A program made the translations under genes and the position numbers. Of a stretch of DNA of 64,000 bases, positions 57,301-64,000 are shown in pieces. Where the stretch lies: positions 45,530,848-45,594,847 of the forward strand of contig JAVMKO010000010.1 in NCBI GenBank assembly GCA_032164245.1, in the 5' to 3' direction. The stretch is from Sternotherus odoratus (Eukaryota > Chordata > Testudines > Kinosternidae). Each line of letters begins with the position of its first letter. Within the stretch, counting starts at the first letter, position 1. A model generated the notes under the pieces. The model saw only the letters and a program-made list of their open reading frames with translations. It made no database searches and was not told where the DNA came from.

Positions 57301-60300
57301 ACATTTGTGTAGCACCCATCAGAGCATCAGCTAACCACGGAAGGGCAAACTATGACCCACAGGCTGGATCTGGCCTGTCAGGGCCTTCAATCCAGCCTGT
57401 GGAATTGCCAGCCCCATGGCGCAGCAGGGCAAAGGCAGGCTCCCTGCATGCCCTGGCCCCACATTGCTCCTGGAAGTCACCAGCACCATGCCCCTGAGGC
57501 CCCTTGAGGAGCTGGGGAGGAGGCAGAGGTCTCTGTGCGCTGCCCTTGCCTGCAGGCCCTGTCCCTCACAGCTCCCATTGGCCGGGAATGGAGAACCAGA
57601 AGCAATGGGAGGATTGGGTATGATACCCACTGGCGAGGGGAGCTCGCAGGCAAGCCGCTTGCCCCATCCCACCCTTAGAAGCCACTGCCGGACAAGACGG
57701 CCACTTTCGGGAGCGGCGTGGGGTCAAGGCAGGCGCGGCAGGCACCCCCACCTCACCTATTCCTCCTCCAAGCGTGCGGTGTCCCTGCTCCTCCTCCTCC
57801 CAGAGCTTCCCGACCGCCGCCTAACAGCTGTTTGGTGGTGCTTAAGACTTTCCAGGAGAGAGAGAGGAAGGAGTGGGGACGCAGCATGCTTGGGGGGAGG
57901 CGGTAAAGAGGTGGGGCAGGGATGGGGACTTGGGGGAAAGGGGTGGAATTGGGGTAGGACAGGGGCCTGGGTGAGGACAAGCAGCCAGGGGACAGAAGGG
58001 AAGTTAGTGCCTATGCCCCGAACCCTTCCTGCACTCCTCACCCCAATCTCCTGCCCCAAGCTCCCTCCTGCACTCTGCAACCTCTGCCGGAACCCTGCTG
58101 CACCCCAACCCCCTGCTGCACCCCGCATCCCTACCTCATCCTAACCCCCCATCCTGAGCCTCTTCCTGCACACTGCATCCTCTTCTGAACCCCACACTCC
58201 CTCCCACATCCCAACCCTACATTCATGGCCCTGAATGCAATTTCCCCACCCAGATGTGGCCCTCGGACCAAAAAGTTTGCCCGCTCCTGAGCTAAACTCT
58301 TCACTGGTAAATGAATGGTGAGGTCCCTAGGGGACTTTGTGAACTCAGCTTCATTCCTGGTAAAGGTGGCTCTATACCATAAGAAGGTGATTATACAATG
58401 CATTCTGCAAGATCTATCTGAATTGGTTACATTATAGCAATTGGCTATTCTGATAAGGTTTGTGTCCCGTTGTGAAATCCTCCACCAGAAGAAAGTGAAT
58501 GGGTTACTACTGCCTGTACGAGAGTGCTACACATCAGGTCTAGATAGGTGCTGAGATTACTTTAACTATGGCTATACTACGTAGCAATGACTGATTTTGG
58601 AACGCAACAATGGAAAAATGTATCCGTTTAGATGTTAATTGAGTAGATTTAATTTGACACGCATTTAATTTTAATTTAAAAAATGAACATTATAAAATGC
58701 TGCACTGGCGTGTGCTAAAACATACTGTCTAATTACCTTCTCCTTTCATAGTGGATGGATAAAGTGAGGGCAGAGCAGTGCCTCTCTGAAGTCTATGCCA
58801 ATTCCATGCCAGTAATTGGCAGGCAAGAGGTGCCACAGTGTCTGAACTAAACTCTTATTCACTGGAGAGACACTAGAACTAACTTGCTTCCTCCGTCCTC
58901 TCGAATATAAATATGCAATGATATACCTTTTCCCCTGGGACTTAAAATTAAAGCACAAAACTTAATGGGAAAACGGTATCTTTCACTGAGAAATCTGTGT
59001 GGAGTGCCTGTGTGAAATTTACAAGGAGCAAGTAATTCTCAAAGAACATGCAGATAAGCATTACAGGAGAAACATTTTCAAACAGCAGGTGTCCAATTTA
59101 AACCTCGCCTTTAAAAAAAAAAAATCTGTTTTCCAAAAAAAGTAAATAAAATTTCATGCTAAGTAAAACTAATTAGCTTGAGAGTAACCACTGCTGGAAT
59201 GACACTTATTCATCTCAACAAAAGAAATATCTGGCAGATGGAAGTTCGTTAAAGCAGAGTTCGCCATACATATTTTATGCGCCACACTCAGAATTTATAA
59301 CCTGCGGTTCACTGAAGCGTTGCCAGTACACATGATCAATAGAAAGCCACTATTATTTTTATCCAAAAGGTAAAGCTGCTGACAGGCTTTGAAGTCAGAG
59401 AATATTCACTCAGTGGTTCCCACTGTTCGGCAACTGGAAAAAAAAAAGAAAAAAAAAAAGGCCAAGCCTTCAAATTTCAACTCTAACAAAGCAATGCTTA
59501 CAGTAAAAACGGCGGCAGCAGCGGGAAATAAAAAGGCACCCAGCCAGTCTTTTCGACAGCAACCACACTGTGAAAGCAACTATGTGAAAGGAGAAGAGGC
59601 TGAACAACGGTGACTAGTAAGCTTCCACAGCCAGGGCTTTTATTTTCAACCCAATGATCAAAGCTCGGGAGACCCTCTGAAATCATCAGGAAAATAATCT
59701 AATTTAAAAGGCAAAACAAAGATTTAAAACACAAGATTAAAACAAGGGTGGGTTTTGCCTGCATCACACTGCTTCTGAACAGGCAGGAGGAGAGCGGCTA
59801 TGCGGAGTGAAGTCATTTCTCGGAGGACAGGGACATTTTCTCAATTTGATTTGTGCTAGTGCACAGCTGCCCAAGGAAGAAAGTAGTATCTTTATTTTCT
59901 GCTAACCGTGACGTCACCTGTAACTTCTCGCTCGGGGGGAAAAACCATACAGTGATCAGCAAATGGGTAGAAGTTGCTACAGAATCAGAAGGGTTATGTT
60001 AAGGGTCTAATACCAGGCTCTTTGCTCTGATGAAACGGGGGAAAAACTAGAGACAAGAAAGAATCAGAGAGGTAGCCGTGTTAGTCTGGAATAGCAGAGG
60101 TAACAAAGAGTCCTGTGGCACCTTAAAGACTAACTATAAAGTTTTGAAGCATAAGCTTTCGTGGGCTAATACCCACTTCGTCGGATGCAAGAAAGGAGCC
60201 CACCTTTCTATCTTATATTCCAAAAGAGTAGTCCTCTGCATCAGGACGGGCTGCCTGGGAAACACCATTTGGGGACATGACATTTGTCAAATAGCCAACA

Positions 60301-61002
60301 ATCCTGACACCTAAATTGCCCCTAAATTTATATCATTTCTCTGATCAGCTTTACTTTGTGCAAGATGGGTAGCTAAACGTTACAGAAATACATCCAAGAT
60401 TAGCTCCAAAGTGCTTACTGTGAGGTGCCTGCCACCATTATATGTGAGCTTGCAACTGCAGCTAGCCCGGTCATCCTACCCAACAACCCAGACCCTGTCC
60501 TGGATCCTCAAACAGGCAACTATTCACCAATTACCTTAAGGGGTTGTGCTTCTTAAAATCAAGTGTTGAGTAGGCAGAACAGTTTTGAAGTGGACTGTCC
60601 AACTTTGTCTCTCAATAGCCCACTGGACCACCATTTTAAAAAGCAATGCACTAGGGTGACTAGATAAAAAGTGTGAAAAATCGGGACAAGGTGTGAGGGG
60701 TAATAGGCGCCTATAGAAGAAAAGCCCCAAATATCAGGACTGTCCCTATAAAATAAGGACATCGGATCACCCTACAATGCACTCCCCTGTGACTCCAACA
60801 CTACAGTGAGACCACCTGGAGACCTGATCTTTTGCTGACTAAGTGTGCACCTGCAGTTTCTCATATTGGGAGATAAACTTTGACAGGCAGAGTATTGCTA
60901 CTTACAGGAATGTGAGGTAGTGGCACACGTCCATTTGCTTTGGCACTTTCCTGCATCTCTCGGCGATGCTGCTTTCGGAGTCTGTATGGTGGGATCCCAT
61001 CT
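27254..61002 (-). CDS. AXIN1: AXIN1, axin 1 scaffold (C-terminal seven coding exons; 5' part outside window)
   Basis: Spliced on the minus strand: 61002-60906, 52162-52025, 44414-43870, 39962-39786, 38103-37858, 30346-30179, 27380-27254. All junctions are AG/GT with continuous phase. The result is about 498 residues, corresponding to roughly residue 341 to the end of the 862-residue human protein. Axin is the cytoplasmic scaffold that brings GSK3, CK1 and APC to beta-catenin for phosphorylation and degradation in Wnt signalling. Visible modules in order are the GSK3-binding helix ([18 protein letters not shown]), the beta-catenin-binding helix ([14 protein letters not shown]), a His-rich stretch ([13 protein letters not shown]), the conserved [20 protein letters not shown] segment with an [13 protein letters not shown] helix, and the DIX domain starting [15 protein letters not shown]. 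The APC-binding RGS domain and tankyrase-binding N-terminus must lie beyond 61002. The gene converges on PDIA2. Confidence 0.97.
27473..28420 (+). mobile_element. CR1 LINE 3' fragment, antisense in the last AXIN1 intron
   Basis: The + strand carries the RT C-terminal region with an open frame at 27511-28002 ([51 protein letters not shown]). A CR1 3' UTR follows, ending in gttcttatgttatgttc near 28420. It begins 92 bp from the terminal AXIN1 coding exon. It is 5'-truncated. Confidence 0.88.
28421..30178 (-). other. AXIN1 intron, no recognised element
   Basis: Unique-looking sequence. No gene, RNA or confident repeat is seen. Confidence 0.5.
30179..30346 (-). CDS. AXIN1: AXIN1 exon: start of DIX domain
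   Basis: The acceptor is cgtggcag and the donor gtaag. It encodes [16 protein letters not shown], then [40 protein letters not shown]. The [12 protein letters not shown] pattern is the DIX signature. It joins in phase directly to the exon ending KLPPKQR. Confidence 0.97.
30347..35160 (-). other. Long AXIN1 intron, mostly unique
   Basis: Contains a C run near 32512-32523, a G19 homopolymer at 34174-34192, and a possible MIR-like fragment around 32055-32130 (caataacaacacttggtact, ttcagctgcg). No further coding exon could be found. In particular I did not find the ~36-residue alternative axin exon expected between the exons at 37858 and 30346. Confidence 0.45.
35172..35322 (+). mobile_element. 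CR1 3' terminal fragment
   Basis: The sequence ttggaggtttttaagaacag, agacaaacacctgccagg, ggattggaccagatgacctc and a gattctatg tail form the conserved CR1 3' end on the + strand. It is severely 5'-truncated. Confidence 0.85.
35323..36420 (-). other. AXIN1 intron, no recognised element
   Basis: AT-rich intronic sequence with no feature I can support. Confidence 0.4.
36430..36800 (+). mobile_element. MIR/CORE-SINE-like element with internal tandem expansion
   Basis: The flanking segments ctcaaatgcctttcatctga, gatgaggaaactgagtcaca and, after the array, gctgcacagtgaatcagtgc agree with the MIR core and 3' region (gatgaggaaactgaggcacag then a 'cacag...gtggcagagc' block). An internal 40-bp array has been inserted by tandem duplication of the core. 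Confidence 0.6.
36551..36772. repeat. 40-bp tandem repeat, ~5.5 copies
   Basis: The unit is aactgagtcacagagaagag followed by aagccacagtgaagagaagt. Boundaries fall at 36551, 36591, 36631, 36671, 36711 and 36751. Copies differ by single bases (cacagt/cacaga; cagaga/gagaga). A/B-type alternation suggests at least one two-unit duplication. Confidence 0.9.
36801..37857 (-). other. AXIN1 intron, no recognised element
   Basis: Intronic sequence. No mobile element or exon is recognised. Confidence 0.4.
37858..38103 (-). CDS. AXIN1: AXIN1 exon: conserved FIQDPTMPP segment and charged helix
   Basis: The minus-strand acceptor is gtgtgaag and the donor gtgag. It encodes [73 protein letters not shown] and AGKLPPKQ with a split Arg. 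This is the region just before the DIX domain, reported in mammals to contact PP2A and other partners. Confidence 0.96.
38455..39250. repeat. Probable unclassified interspersed repeat
   Basis: The segments catctcgaagaaccacagtc, ggggtgagtaacctctc and ccccatgggtgctccaattt match a dispersed repeat I recall from turtle genomes, but I cannot name its family. Short inverted motifs (tccctatgggtgcc; ccccatgggtgctcc) occur in it. The limits are uncertain. Confidence 0.35.
39569..39772. mobile_element. hAT-type MITE next to an AXIN1 splice donor
   Basis: It starts cagtggttctcaaactt and ends with the diverged complement agtttgagaagcccta. The flanks gcctcgcc (39561-39568) and gcttagtc (39773-39780) agree at 5 of 8 positions, compatible with an old 8-bp target-site duplication. 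It has no coding capacity. Its end lies 13 bp inside the intron from the AXIN1 exon 39786-39962. Confidence 0.65.
39786..39962 (-). CDS. AXIN1: AXIN1 exon: linker with [19 protein letters not shown] motif
   Basis: The acceptor is cttgcag and the donor gtaag. It encodes [60 protein letters not shown]. The [16 protein letters not shown] block is strongly conserved in axins. Confidence 0.96.
40325..41490. mobile_element. Second copy of the foldback hAT element, left end truncated
   Basis: It shares both arms with the element at 18969-20555. The left arm is 40330-40860 (ttcaattcacctca, gcaatctctttatcgtgaaa) and the right arm about 41135-41490, ending gttgacagcccta. The left terminal ~25 bases are missing or eroded, and the central transposase-derived part is shorter. 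Coding fragments of the hATC region are decayed. Confidence 0.8.
41519..41831. mobile_element. hAT MITE with perfect 8-bp target-site duplication
   Basis: The termini are cagtggttctcaaag and the complementary ctttgagaaccgctg-type end. The flanks are tcctagat at 41511-41518 and 41832-41839. Internal inverted segments (gccgccaaattgattatttc; gaaataatcaatttggcggc) extend the terminal repeats inward. The length is 313 bp. It sits 28 bp from the end of the foldback hAT element. Confidence 0.85.
41840..43080 (-). other. AXIN1 intron, no recognised element
   Basis: Unique-looking intronic sequence with C/T-rich stretches (42360-42660). Nothing else can be supported. Confidence 0.4.
43082..43205 (-). 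mobile_element. CR1 3' fragment (bird/crocodile-type tail)
   Basis: On the + strand gaagggacctcaggagatca, tctagtccaaccccctgctc, aaagcaggaccaatcccc is the reverse complement of a common sauropsid CR1 3' end. It is a short, 5'-truncated piece. Confidence 0.75.
43870..44414 (-). CDS. AXIN1: AXIN1 exon: beta-catenin-binding helix and His-rich linker
   Basis: 545 bp with acceptor ctgcag and donor gtgagt. It encodes [18 protein letters not shown]..., then [36 protein letters not shown]. The beta-catenin-binding helix [14 protein letters not shown] is at about 44228-44276. The His-rich run [14 protein letters not shown] is at about 44025-44085. The last two bases (AG) complete a Ser codon in the next exon. 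Confidence 0.97.
44415..46030 (-). other. AXIN1 intron, no recognised element
   Basis: AT-rich intronic sequence. No gene or confident repeat is recognised. Confidence 0.4.
46040..46333 (+). mobile_element. CR1 3' UTR fragment
   Basis: The sequences ggtcgggaaggaattttctt, caggagatcagactagatga, tcataatggtcccttctgac and aaagtctatgagtc are the characteristic 3' end of one CR1 subfamily. It is 5'-truncated. Confidence 0.85.
46362..46494 (-). mobile_element. tRNA-derived turtle SINE with inverted (snap-back) 3' segment
   Basis: Minus-strand reading from 46494 gives the SINE head (gtttcagagtagcagccatg, ttagcctgtatcctc), then gaacaggagtatttgtggca, ccttagagactaacaaattt. It then switches into an inverted copy of the same middle part at 46402-46362. 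The + strand therefore contains a palindrome with arms of about 45-50 bp around 46410. The direct repeat ctagtgaggaca at 46350-46361 and 46495-46506 brackets the whole structure, so it was inserted as one unit. Confidence 0.85.
47283..47580 (-). mobile_element. CR1 3' end fragment
   Basis: The + strand starts cataagaacataagaa (complement of the CR1 tail). It continues ggtcagaccaaaagtcttca, gccagtgccaggtgcccca and aaacagaggctagggacacc, the reverse complement of the CR1 3' UTR. Confidence 0.87.
48126..48310. mobile_element. hAT-like repeat fragment
   Basis: It begins caggggtgggcaaacg followed by gttttggcctgagggtaaca, matching the terminus of a common reptile hAT family that also occurs at 57337. 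The other terminus is not visible. Confidence 0.5.
48311..49505 (-). other. AXIN1 intron, no recognised element
   Basis: Intronic sequence with no feature I can support. Confidence 0.4.
49514..49895. mobile_element. hAT-type MITE
   Basis: The termini are cagtggttctcctccagggg and, complementary at the other end, ctggaaaggttcagcgccac plus tg. The flanks are ccacaggg (49506-49513) and ccatgggg (49896-49903), 6 of 8 matching. The AT-rich interior is non-coding. Confidence 0.75.
49904..52024 (-). other. AXIN1 intron, no recognised element
   Basis: AT-moderate intronic sequence. No repeat or exon is supported. Confidence 0.4.
52025..52162 (-). CDS. AXIN1: AXIN1 exon: GSK3-binding helix
   Basis: The acceptor is ttccttcag and the donor gttagt. 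It has 46 codons: [46 protein letters not shown]. The VEPQKFA-ELI-RLE-VQ pattern is the helix that docks on GSK3. The following exon starts EEEGED in phase. Confidence 0.97.
52163..54060 (-). other. AXIN1 intron, no recognised element
   Basis: Intronic sequence with no recognised repeat or exon. Confidence 0.4.
54120..54590. repeat. GC-rich foldback repeat
   Basis: An inverted repeat of about 75-80 bp per arm (roughly 54270-54344 and 54366-54441) centres on ctgcacccc. The core arms ccgcctgccccactcagctc (54315) and gagctgagtggggcaggcgg pair almost perfectly. A related half-unit (cagctcccgctgccagcctg ... ctggcaggagcctgg) lies at 54150-54235. It may be part of an unnamed DNA transposon. Confidence 0.65.
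54598..54930. repeat. 33-bp minisatellite, ~10 copies
   Basis: The unit is cacaacctcccccctacgcc followed by ccagggtggccgg. Clear copies are spaced 33 bp apart at 54662, 54695, 54728, 54761, 54794 and 54827, with shorter or longer variants at both ends. It is adjacent to the foldback repeat and may be its internal array. Confidence 0.9.
55030..57285 (+). mobile_element. CR1 LINE, ~1.9 kb of RT region and 3' end, with nested DNA element
   Basis: The + strand carries broken RT frames. They read [36 protein letters not shown] nucleotides at about 55755, and [20 protein letters not shown] (56831). The tail is ggattggactagatgacctt then gattctatta. It is interrupted at 56379-56743. It is antisense inside the AXIN1 intron and inactive because of several stops. 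Confidence 0.88.
56379..56743. mobile_element. TIR DNA element with TA duplication, nested in CR1
   Basis: The termini are ccgtatttttcgtcctatag and the complementary cttatagggtgaaaaatacg plus g. TA flanks both ends (56377-56378, 56744-56745), and the CR1 reads through cleanly when the element is removed. The interior is extremely GC-rich and holds an inverted repeat of about 45-50 bp (cggttcccccctccccgccg ... cggcggggaggggggaaccg), predicting a very stable hairpin. It is probably a non-autonomous Tc1/mariner-like or other TA-targeting element. Confidence 0.75.
57337..58289. mobile_element. hAT-like non-autonomous element, ~0.95 kb
   Basis: The left end is acggaagggcaaactatgac and the right end aaaaagtttgcccgctcctg. 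The terminal cores are complementary (gggcaaact; agtttgccc). The flanks agctaacc (57329-57336) and agctaaac (58290-58297) match at 7 of 8. The 242-residue open frame inside (57416-58144) is not a gene. Confidence 0.75.
58298..60050 (-). other. AXIN1 intron, no recognised element
   Basis: AT-rich sequence with an A-rich stretch near 59436-59460. Nothing further can be supported. Confidence 0.4.
60062..60187 (+). mobile_element. tRNA-derived turtle SINE
   Basis: The sequences aatcagagaggtagccgtgt, tagtctggaatagcagaggt, cctgtggcaccttaaagac and gcataagctttcgtgggct form the standard body of this SINE. The flanking direct repeat caagaaag is at 60054-60061 and 60188-60195. Confidence 0.85.
60652..60775. 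mobile_element. Short MITE with perfect 8-bp target-site duplication
   Basis: The termini are tagggtgactagat and the complementary ggatcacccta. The perfect direct repeat caatgcac is at 60644-60651 and 60776-60783. The 124-bp body is an imperfect palindrome. The 8-bp duplication fits the hAT superfamily. Confidence 0.8.
60906..61002 (-). CDS. AXIN1: AXIN1 exon upstream of the GSK3-binding helix
   Basis: The acceptor is tcctggcag and the donor gtaag. One base completes the previous codon, then 32 codons: [32 protein letters not shown]. This matches axin residues near 341-372. The preceding exon is outside the window. Confidence 0.95.
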
Positions 61003-61024
61003 CTGCCAGGACAAAACGACAATA

Positions 61025-61155
61025 TGGGCCACTTTAGTGCCTTCCATTAGATGATCTCAAAGCACACTATGTTCATTTAAGCATCATAACTCCCTCCTGA
61101 AGCAGGTATTATCTCATAGATGAGCTGCTTCATAGATGAGGAAATGGAAGGAGAA
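61025..61155 (+). mobile_element. MIR-like SINE fragment
   Basis: The sequences ctcaaagcacactatgttca, cctcctgaagcaggtattat and atagatgaggaaatgga follow the MIR core order (aaagcgctttaca, gaggtaggtattat, gatgaggaaactga). It lies about 25 bp from the AXIN1 exon acceptor. Confidence 0.5.
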
Positions 61156-61235
61156 AGGTTCCTTGGTAGGAGCTAGTGAGGAGCAGTCAAATGTAAAAGA
61201 ATGTCATTTAAATATAACATATGAAAACAAGCAAC

Positions 61236-62815
61236 TGAATACTGACAAAATGTACACATGCTTATATATAAATGCTAGAAGTCTAAATATTTTCCATCAT
61301 TGTTTGCAGTGGTGTTGTAGCCATGTTGATCCCAAGATGTTCAGGAGACAATGTAGGTGAGATCATATTTTTTATTGGACCTGCTTTTGTGCTTTCAAAA
61401 ACCTGTCTCTTTCACCAACAGAAGTTGTTCCAATAAAAGATACCACCTCTTCTTGCTAGAAGTCTAAATACTACGATGGATGAACTTGAGTGCATTAAAG
61501 GAGGATACTGATAACAGGCATCATGGAAACTTGGTGGAATGAAGATAATCAATGGGACACAGTAATACTAGAGTACAACATATACAAGAATAAGAGAGTA
61601 GGTTGCCCTGGTGGTGGATTGGCACTATATGCAAAAGAAAGCATTGAGTCAAAGTAAAAATCTTAAATGACTCAAACTCTACCATAGGATCACTATGGAT
61701 AGAAATTCCATGCTTGAACAATAAGTACACAGCAGTAGCAATATACTACCGACCATTAGACATAGGATGGTGACAGTGACTGTGAAATGCTCAGGGAGAT
61801 TAGAGAGGCTGAAAGGGCAAAACACACTATAATAATGGAGGCTTTCAGCTATCTTCATATTAACTGGGTATTGTGGCAAGGCAACTCCTTCGCCTCTCCA
61901 AGCAGTACAGGGGGCCTGAGTACATCAGTTCCATTCCAGAGAGATTTTATTCCTCACTCGGGTTTTATTTTTCAGTGTTTACAAGGTGGACCTCAGGGTA
62001 TGCCCAAGGAGTACTTTTCAGCCTAACAAACAAAAAACAAGTTAATCACATAAAGAGATCTAAGAGTCATCTGCTCAATGTGCAGCGGAAGTCAAAAAAG
62101 CAAGCAGACTGCTAGGAACCATTAGGAAAGGAATAGATAATAAAACAGAAAATATCATAATGCCTCTATATCCATCAATGGTACTCCTACACCTTGCATA
62201 CTGTGTGCAATTCCAGTCTCCCCATCCCAAAATATATCAGAATTGGAAAAGGTACAGAGTAGGGCAACAAAAATGAATCAGGGTATGAAATAACATCCAG
62301 GTGAGGAGAGGTTAAAAAGATGGACTGCTCAGTATAGAAAAGAGACAATAGAGGCCTATAAAATCATGACTGGTGTGGAGAATGTGAATAAAGAAGTGTT
62401 ATTTATCCCGTCACACAACCCAAGAACTAGGGCTCACCAATAAAATTTATAGGCAGCAGTTTAAAAAAGCAAACGGCAGTACTTATTCACACAATGCACA
62501 GTCAACCTGAAGAACTAGTTCCCATAGGGTACAGTGAAGGCCAAAAGTATAGCTGAATTCAAAAAAGGATTAGATAAGGAGGATACTCCATCACTGGCTC
62601 TTAGTCAAGATGGTAGGGATACAACCACATGCTCTGGGTTTCCCTAAACCTCCAACTGGCTAAAGTTCAGACTGGGCGACAGGAGATGGATCGCTCAAAA
62701 TTGCCCTGTTCTGTTATTTTCCTCTGAAGCACCTGACACTGGCTACTATCAGAAGACTGAGCAAGATGGACCAGAGGGTCTGACCCTATACGGCTGTTCT
62801 TATGCTCTTAAAATT
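61236..62815 (+). mobile_element. CR1 LINE with internal deletion and nested SINE
   Basis: The 5' part (61236-61880) matches the CR1 endonuclease region (gctagaagtctaaata, atggaaacttggtggaatg, tatggatagaaattccatgc). The 3' part (about 62058-62815) matches the RT C-terminus and 3' UTR (gcggaagtcaaaaaagcaag, acaatgcacagtcaacct, tggaccagagggtctgaccc). The segment between has been lost or replaced. It is inactive. Confidence 0.8.
61290..61454 (-). mobile_element. SINE nested in CR1, with 16-bp target-site duplication
   Basis: The CR1 sequence gctagaagtctaaata is present twice, at 61274-61289 and 61455-61470, bracketing the insert. The insert contains gtggtgttgtagccatgttg, atcccaagatgttcaggag and a tail resembling cttttattggaacaacttc on one strand. 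This matches a second tRNA-derived SINE type in turtles. Strand is uncertain because both a tRNA-like head and a tail-like motif can be read. Confidence 0.7.
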
Positions 62816-63360
62816 ATATCTGCCTATATGACCACTAACTCCTACCAAGTCTTTTTGTTCAAAACACTAGAAATTAAATGAGAAAAACGCCATTATTGCA
62901 GCGTTCAGGTTCCCTGGCTGTATCTCCTGCCCTTCCAGAATGTCAAGTTCAGCAAAACTCACTTCTTTCCTATCCTCTTTGTCAGGACATAGAATTCCCC
63001 CTTTAATAAATTCACGCCAAGAGATGTTTCCAACTGAACCATGTGCTCATCCACATTTGCTGGCTTTCCCCCAGCACTGCGTTTAAAAATTTCTCTATAA
63101 CCTCTTAGCTCCCCCACCTGTGCCCTCCCGCCCACTGATCCCCTGATCAACTCCTCCCTCTCTCTTCCAGCGCATCCCGCCCTCCGTGATCAGCTATTCC
63201 ATGGTGTGCAGGCGGCACGGGCGGGGGGAGGGGGGAATATGATGGGGTGCACTTGTGAAGTGGCAGAACTAGGTGGGAAGAGGTGGGGGAAAGAGGGGCC
63301 TGAGCAGGAATTGAGCACCCTCAGTGAATGGAGGAAGCTGGTGCCTGCGACACAAACAAA
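62816..63360 (-). other. AXIN1 intron, no recognised element
   Basis: Sequence between two CR1 copies, with a G-rich stretch near 63218-63235. Nothing else is recognised. Confidence 0.4.
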
Positions 63361-63361
63361 C

Positions 63362-63914
63362 AATGTGTGTTTTAATATGGTTAAATGTAAATCCATACAG
63401 CCAGGAACAGAGAACGCAGGTTATTCTTACATGATGGGGACCTATCCTGGGAAGTAGTGACTCTGAAAATGACTGAGGGTCATGGTAGAAAATCAGCTGA
63501 ACATGAGCTCCCAGTGCCACACTGAGGTTGAAAGGATGAATGAGTTCAGTCTATTTAGCATAACAAAGAGAAAGTTAAGGGGTGGCTTAATTAGGGTCTT
63601 TAAGTACCTACAGGGGGAACAAATATTTAACGATGATCTCTTCAATCTAGTGGGAAAAGGTCTAACATGACCCAATGGCTGGAAACTGAAGCTAGACAAA
63701 TTCAGACGGGAAATAAGGCATCATTAACCATTAGAACACACTACCATGGAGGGAGGGGGGAGATTCTCCATCCCCAGCAATTTTAAATCAACAGGATTTT
63801 TTCTAAAAGCTCTACTGTGGGAATGATTTCAGGGCAGTTCTCTAGCTTGTGCTATGCAGGGGGTCAGACTAGATGATCACAATGTCCCTTCTGGCCTCGC
63901 TCGGAATCTCTAAG
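63362..63914 (+). mobile_element. CR1 3' fragment
   Basis: Degraded RT C-terminus (tttagcataacaaagagaaa, cttaattagggtctttaagt) is followed by the 3' UTR ending gggggtcagactagatgatc, acaatgtcccttctggcct. It is 5'-truncated, on the + strand. Confidence 0.82.
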
Positions 63915-64000
63915 GAAATTTAGGGCTGACGGGGAGCCCTGCCCCTATTCGCCTGCCATGCACCCCCATGCCATGCTGTAATTTGATTTCCCTCAAAGGG

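Noticed and set aside
57416..58144. 242-residue frame
   Set aside because: It lies wholly inside the hAT-like element 57337-58289, is not related to a transposase, and is GC-driven.

Overview
This is a vertebrate genomic window, most likely from a turtle (Testudines). It shows intron-exon structure with GT/AG splice sites, abundant CR1 LINEs, short tRNA-derived SINEs of the kind I associate with turtles, many hAT and Harbinger-type MITEs, and MIR-like SINE remnants. The species call is an inference from repeat families recognised from memory, not from a database search. No prokaryotic genes, CRISPR arrays, tRNA or rRNA genes were found.

Two host genes face each other tail to tail. On the + strand, nine exons between 4490 and 16593 encode the C-terminal ~395 residues of PDIA2, a pancreatic-type protein disulfide isomerase: domains b, b' and a' with a CTHC active site, then an acidic tail ending in the ER-retrieval tetrapeptide RDEL. 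The upstream exons (signal peptide and first thioredoxin domain) lie left of the window. On the - strand, seven coding exons between 61002 and 27254 encode the C-terminal ~498 residues of AXIN1, the Wnt destruction-complex scaffold: GSK3-binding helix, beta-catenin-binding helix, His-rich linker, and C-terminal DIX domain. The RGS-domain exons lie right of the window. The same convergent PDIA2/AXIN1 order occurs in mammals, which supports both calls.

Layout: 1-4440, a 66-bp G-rich minisatellite in a PDIA2 intron; 4490-7790, PDIA2 exons with a ~1.0 kb solo-LTR-like element abutting one exon; 7936-13316, a second G-rich minisatellite (63-bp compound unit) filling one intron; 13356-16593, the remaining PDIA2 exons with a 33-bp array; 17.0-24.8 kb, the intergenic zone dominated by a minus-strand CR1 that carries a nested foldback hAT element; 24.8-27.25 kb, the probable AXIN1 3' UTR; 27.25-61.0 kb, AXIN1 exons in long introns full of CR1 copies, MITEs, SINEs and local tandem repeats; 61.0-64 kb, the next AXIN1 intron with two more CR1 copies.

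The two genes do not act in one pathway: PDIA2 folds secretory proteins in the ER and AXIN1 restrains cytoplasmic beta-catenin. I found no convincing new gene system. The most interesting material is structural: mobile elements inserted a few bases from splice sites, foldback and palindromic elements with intact target-site duplications, and intronic arrays with higher-order duplication.
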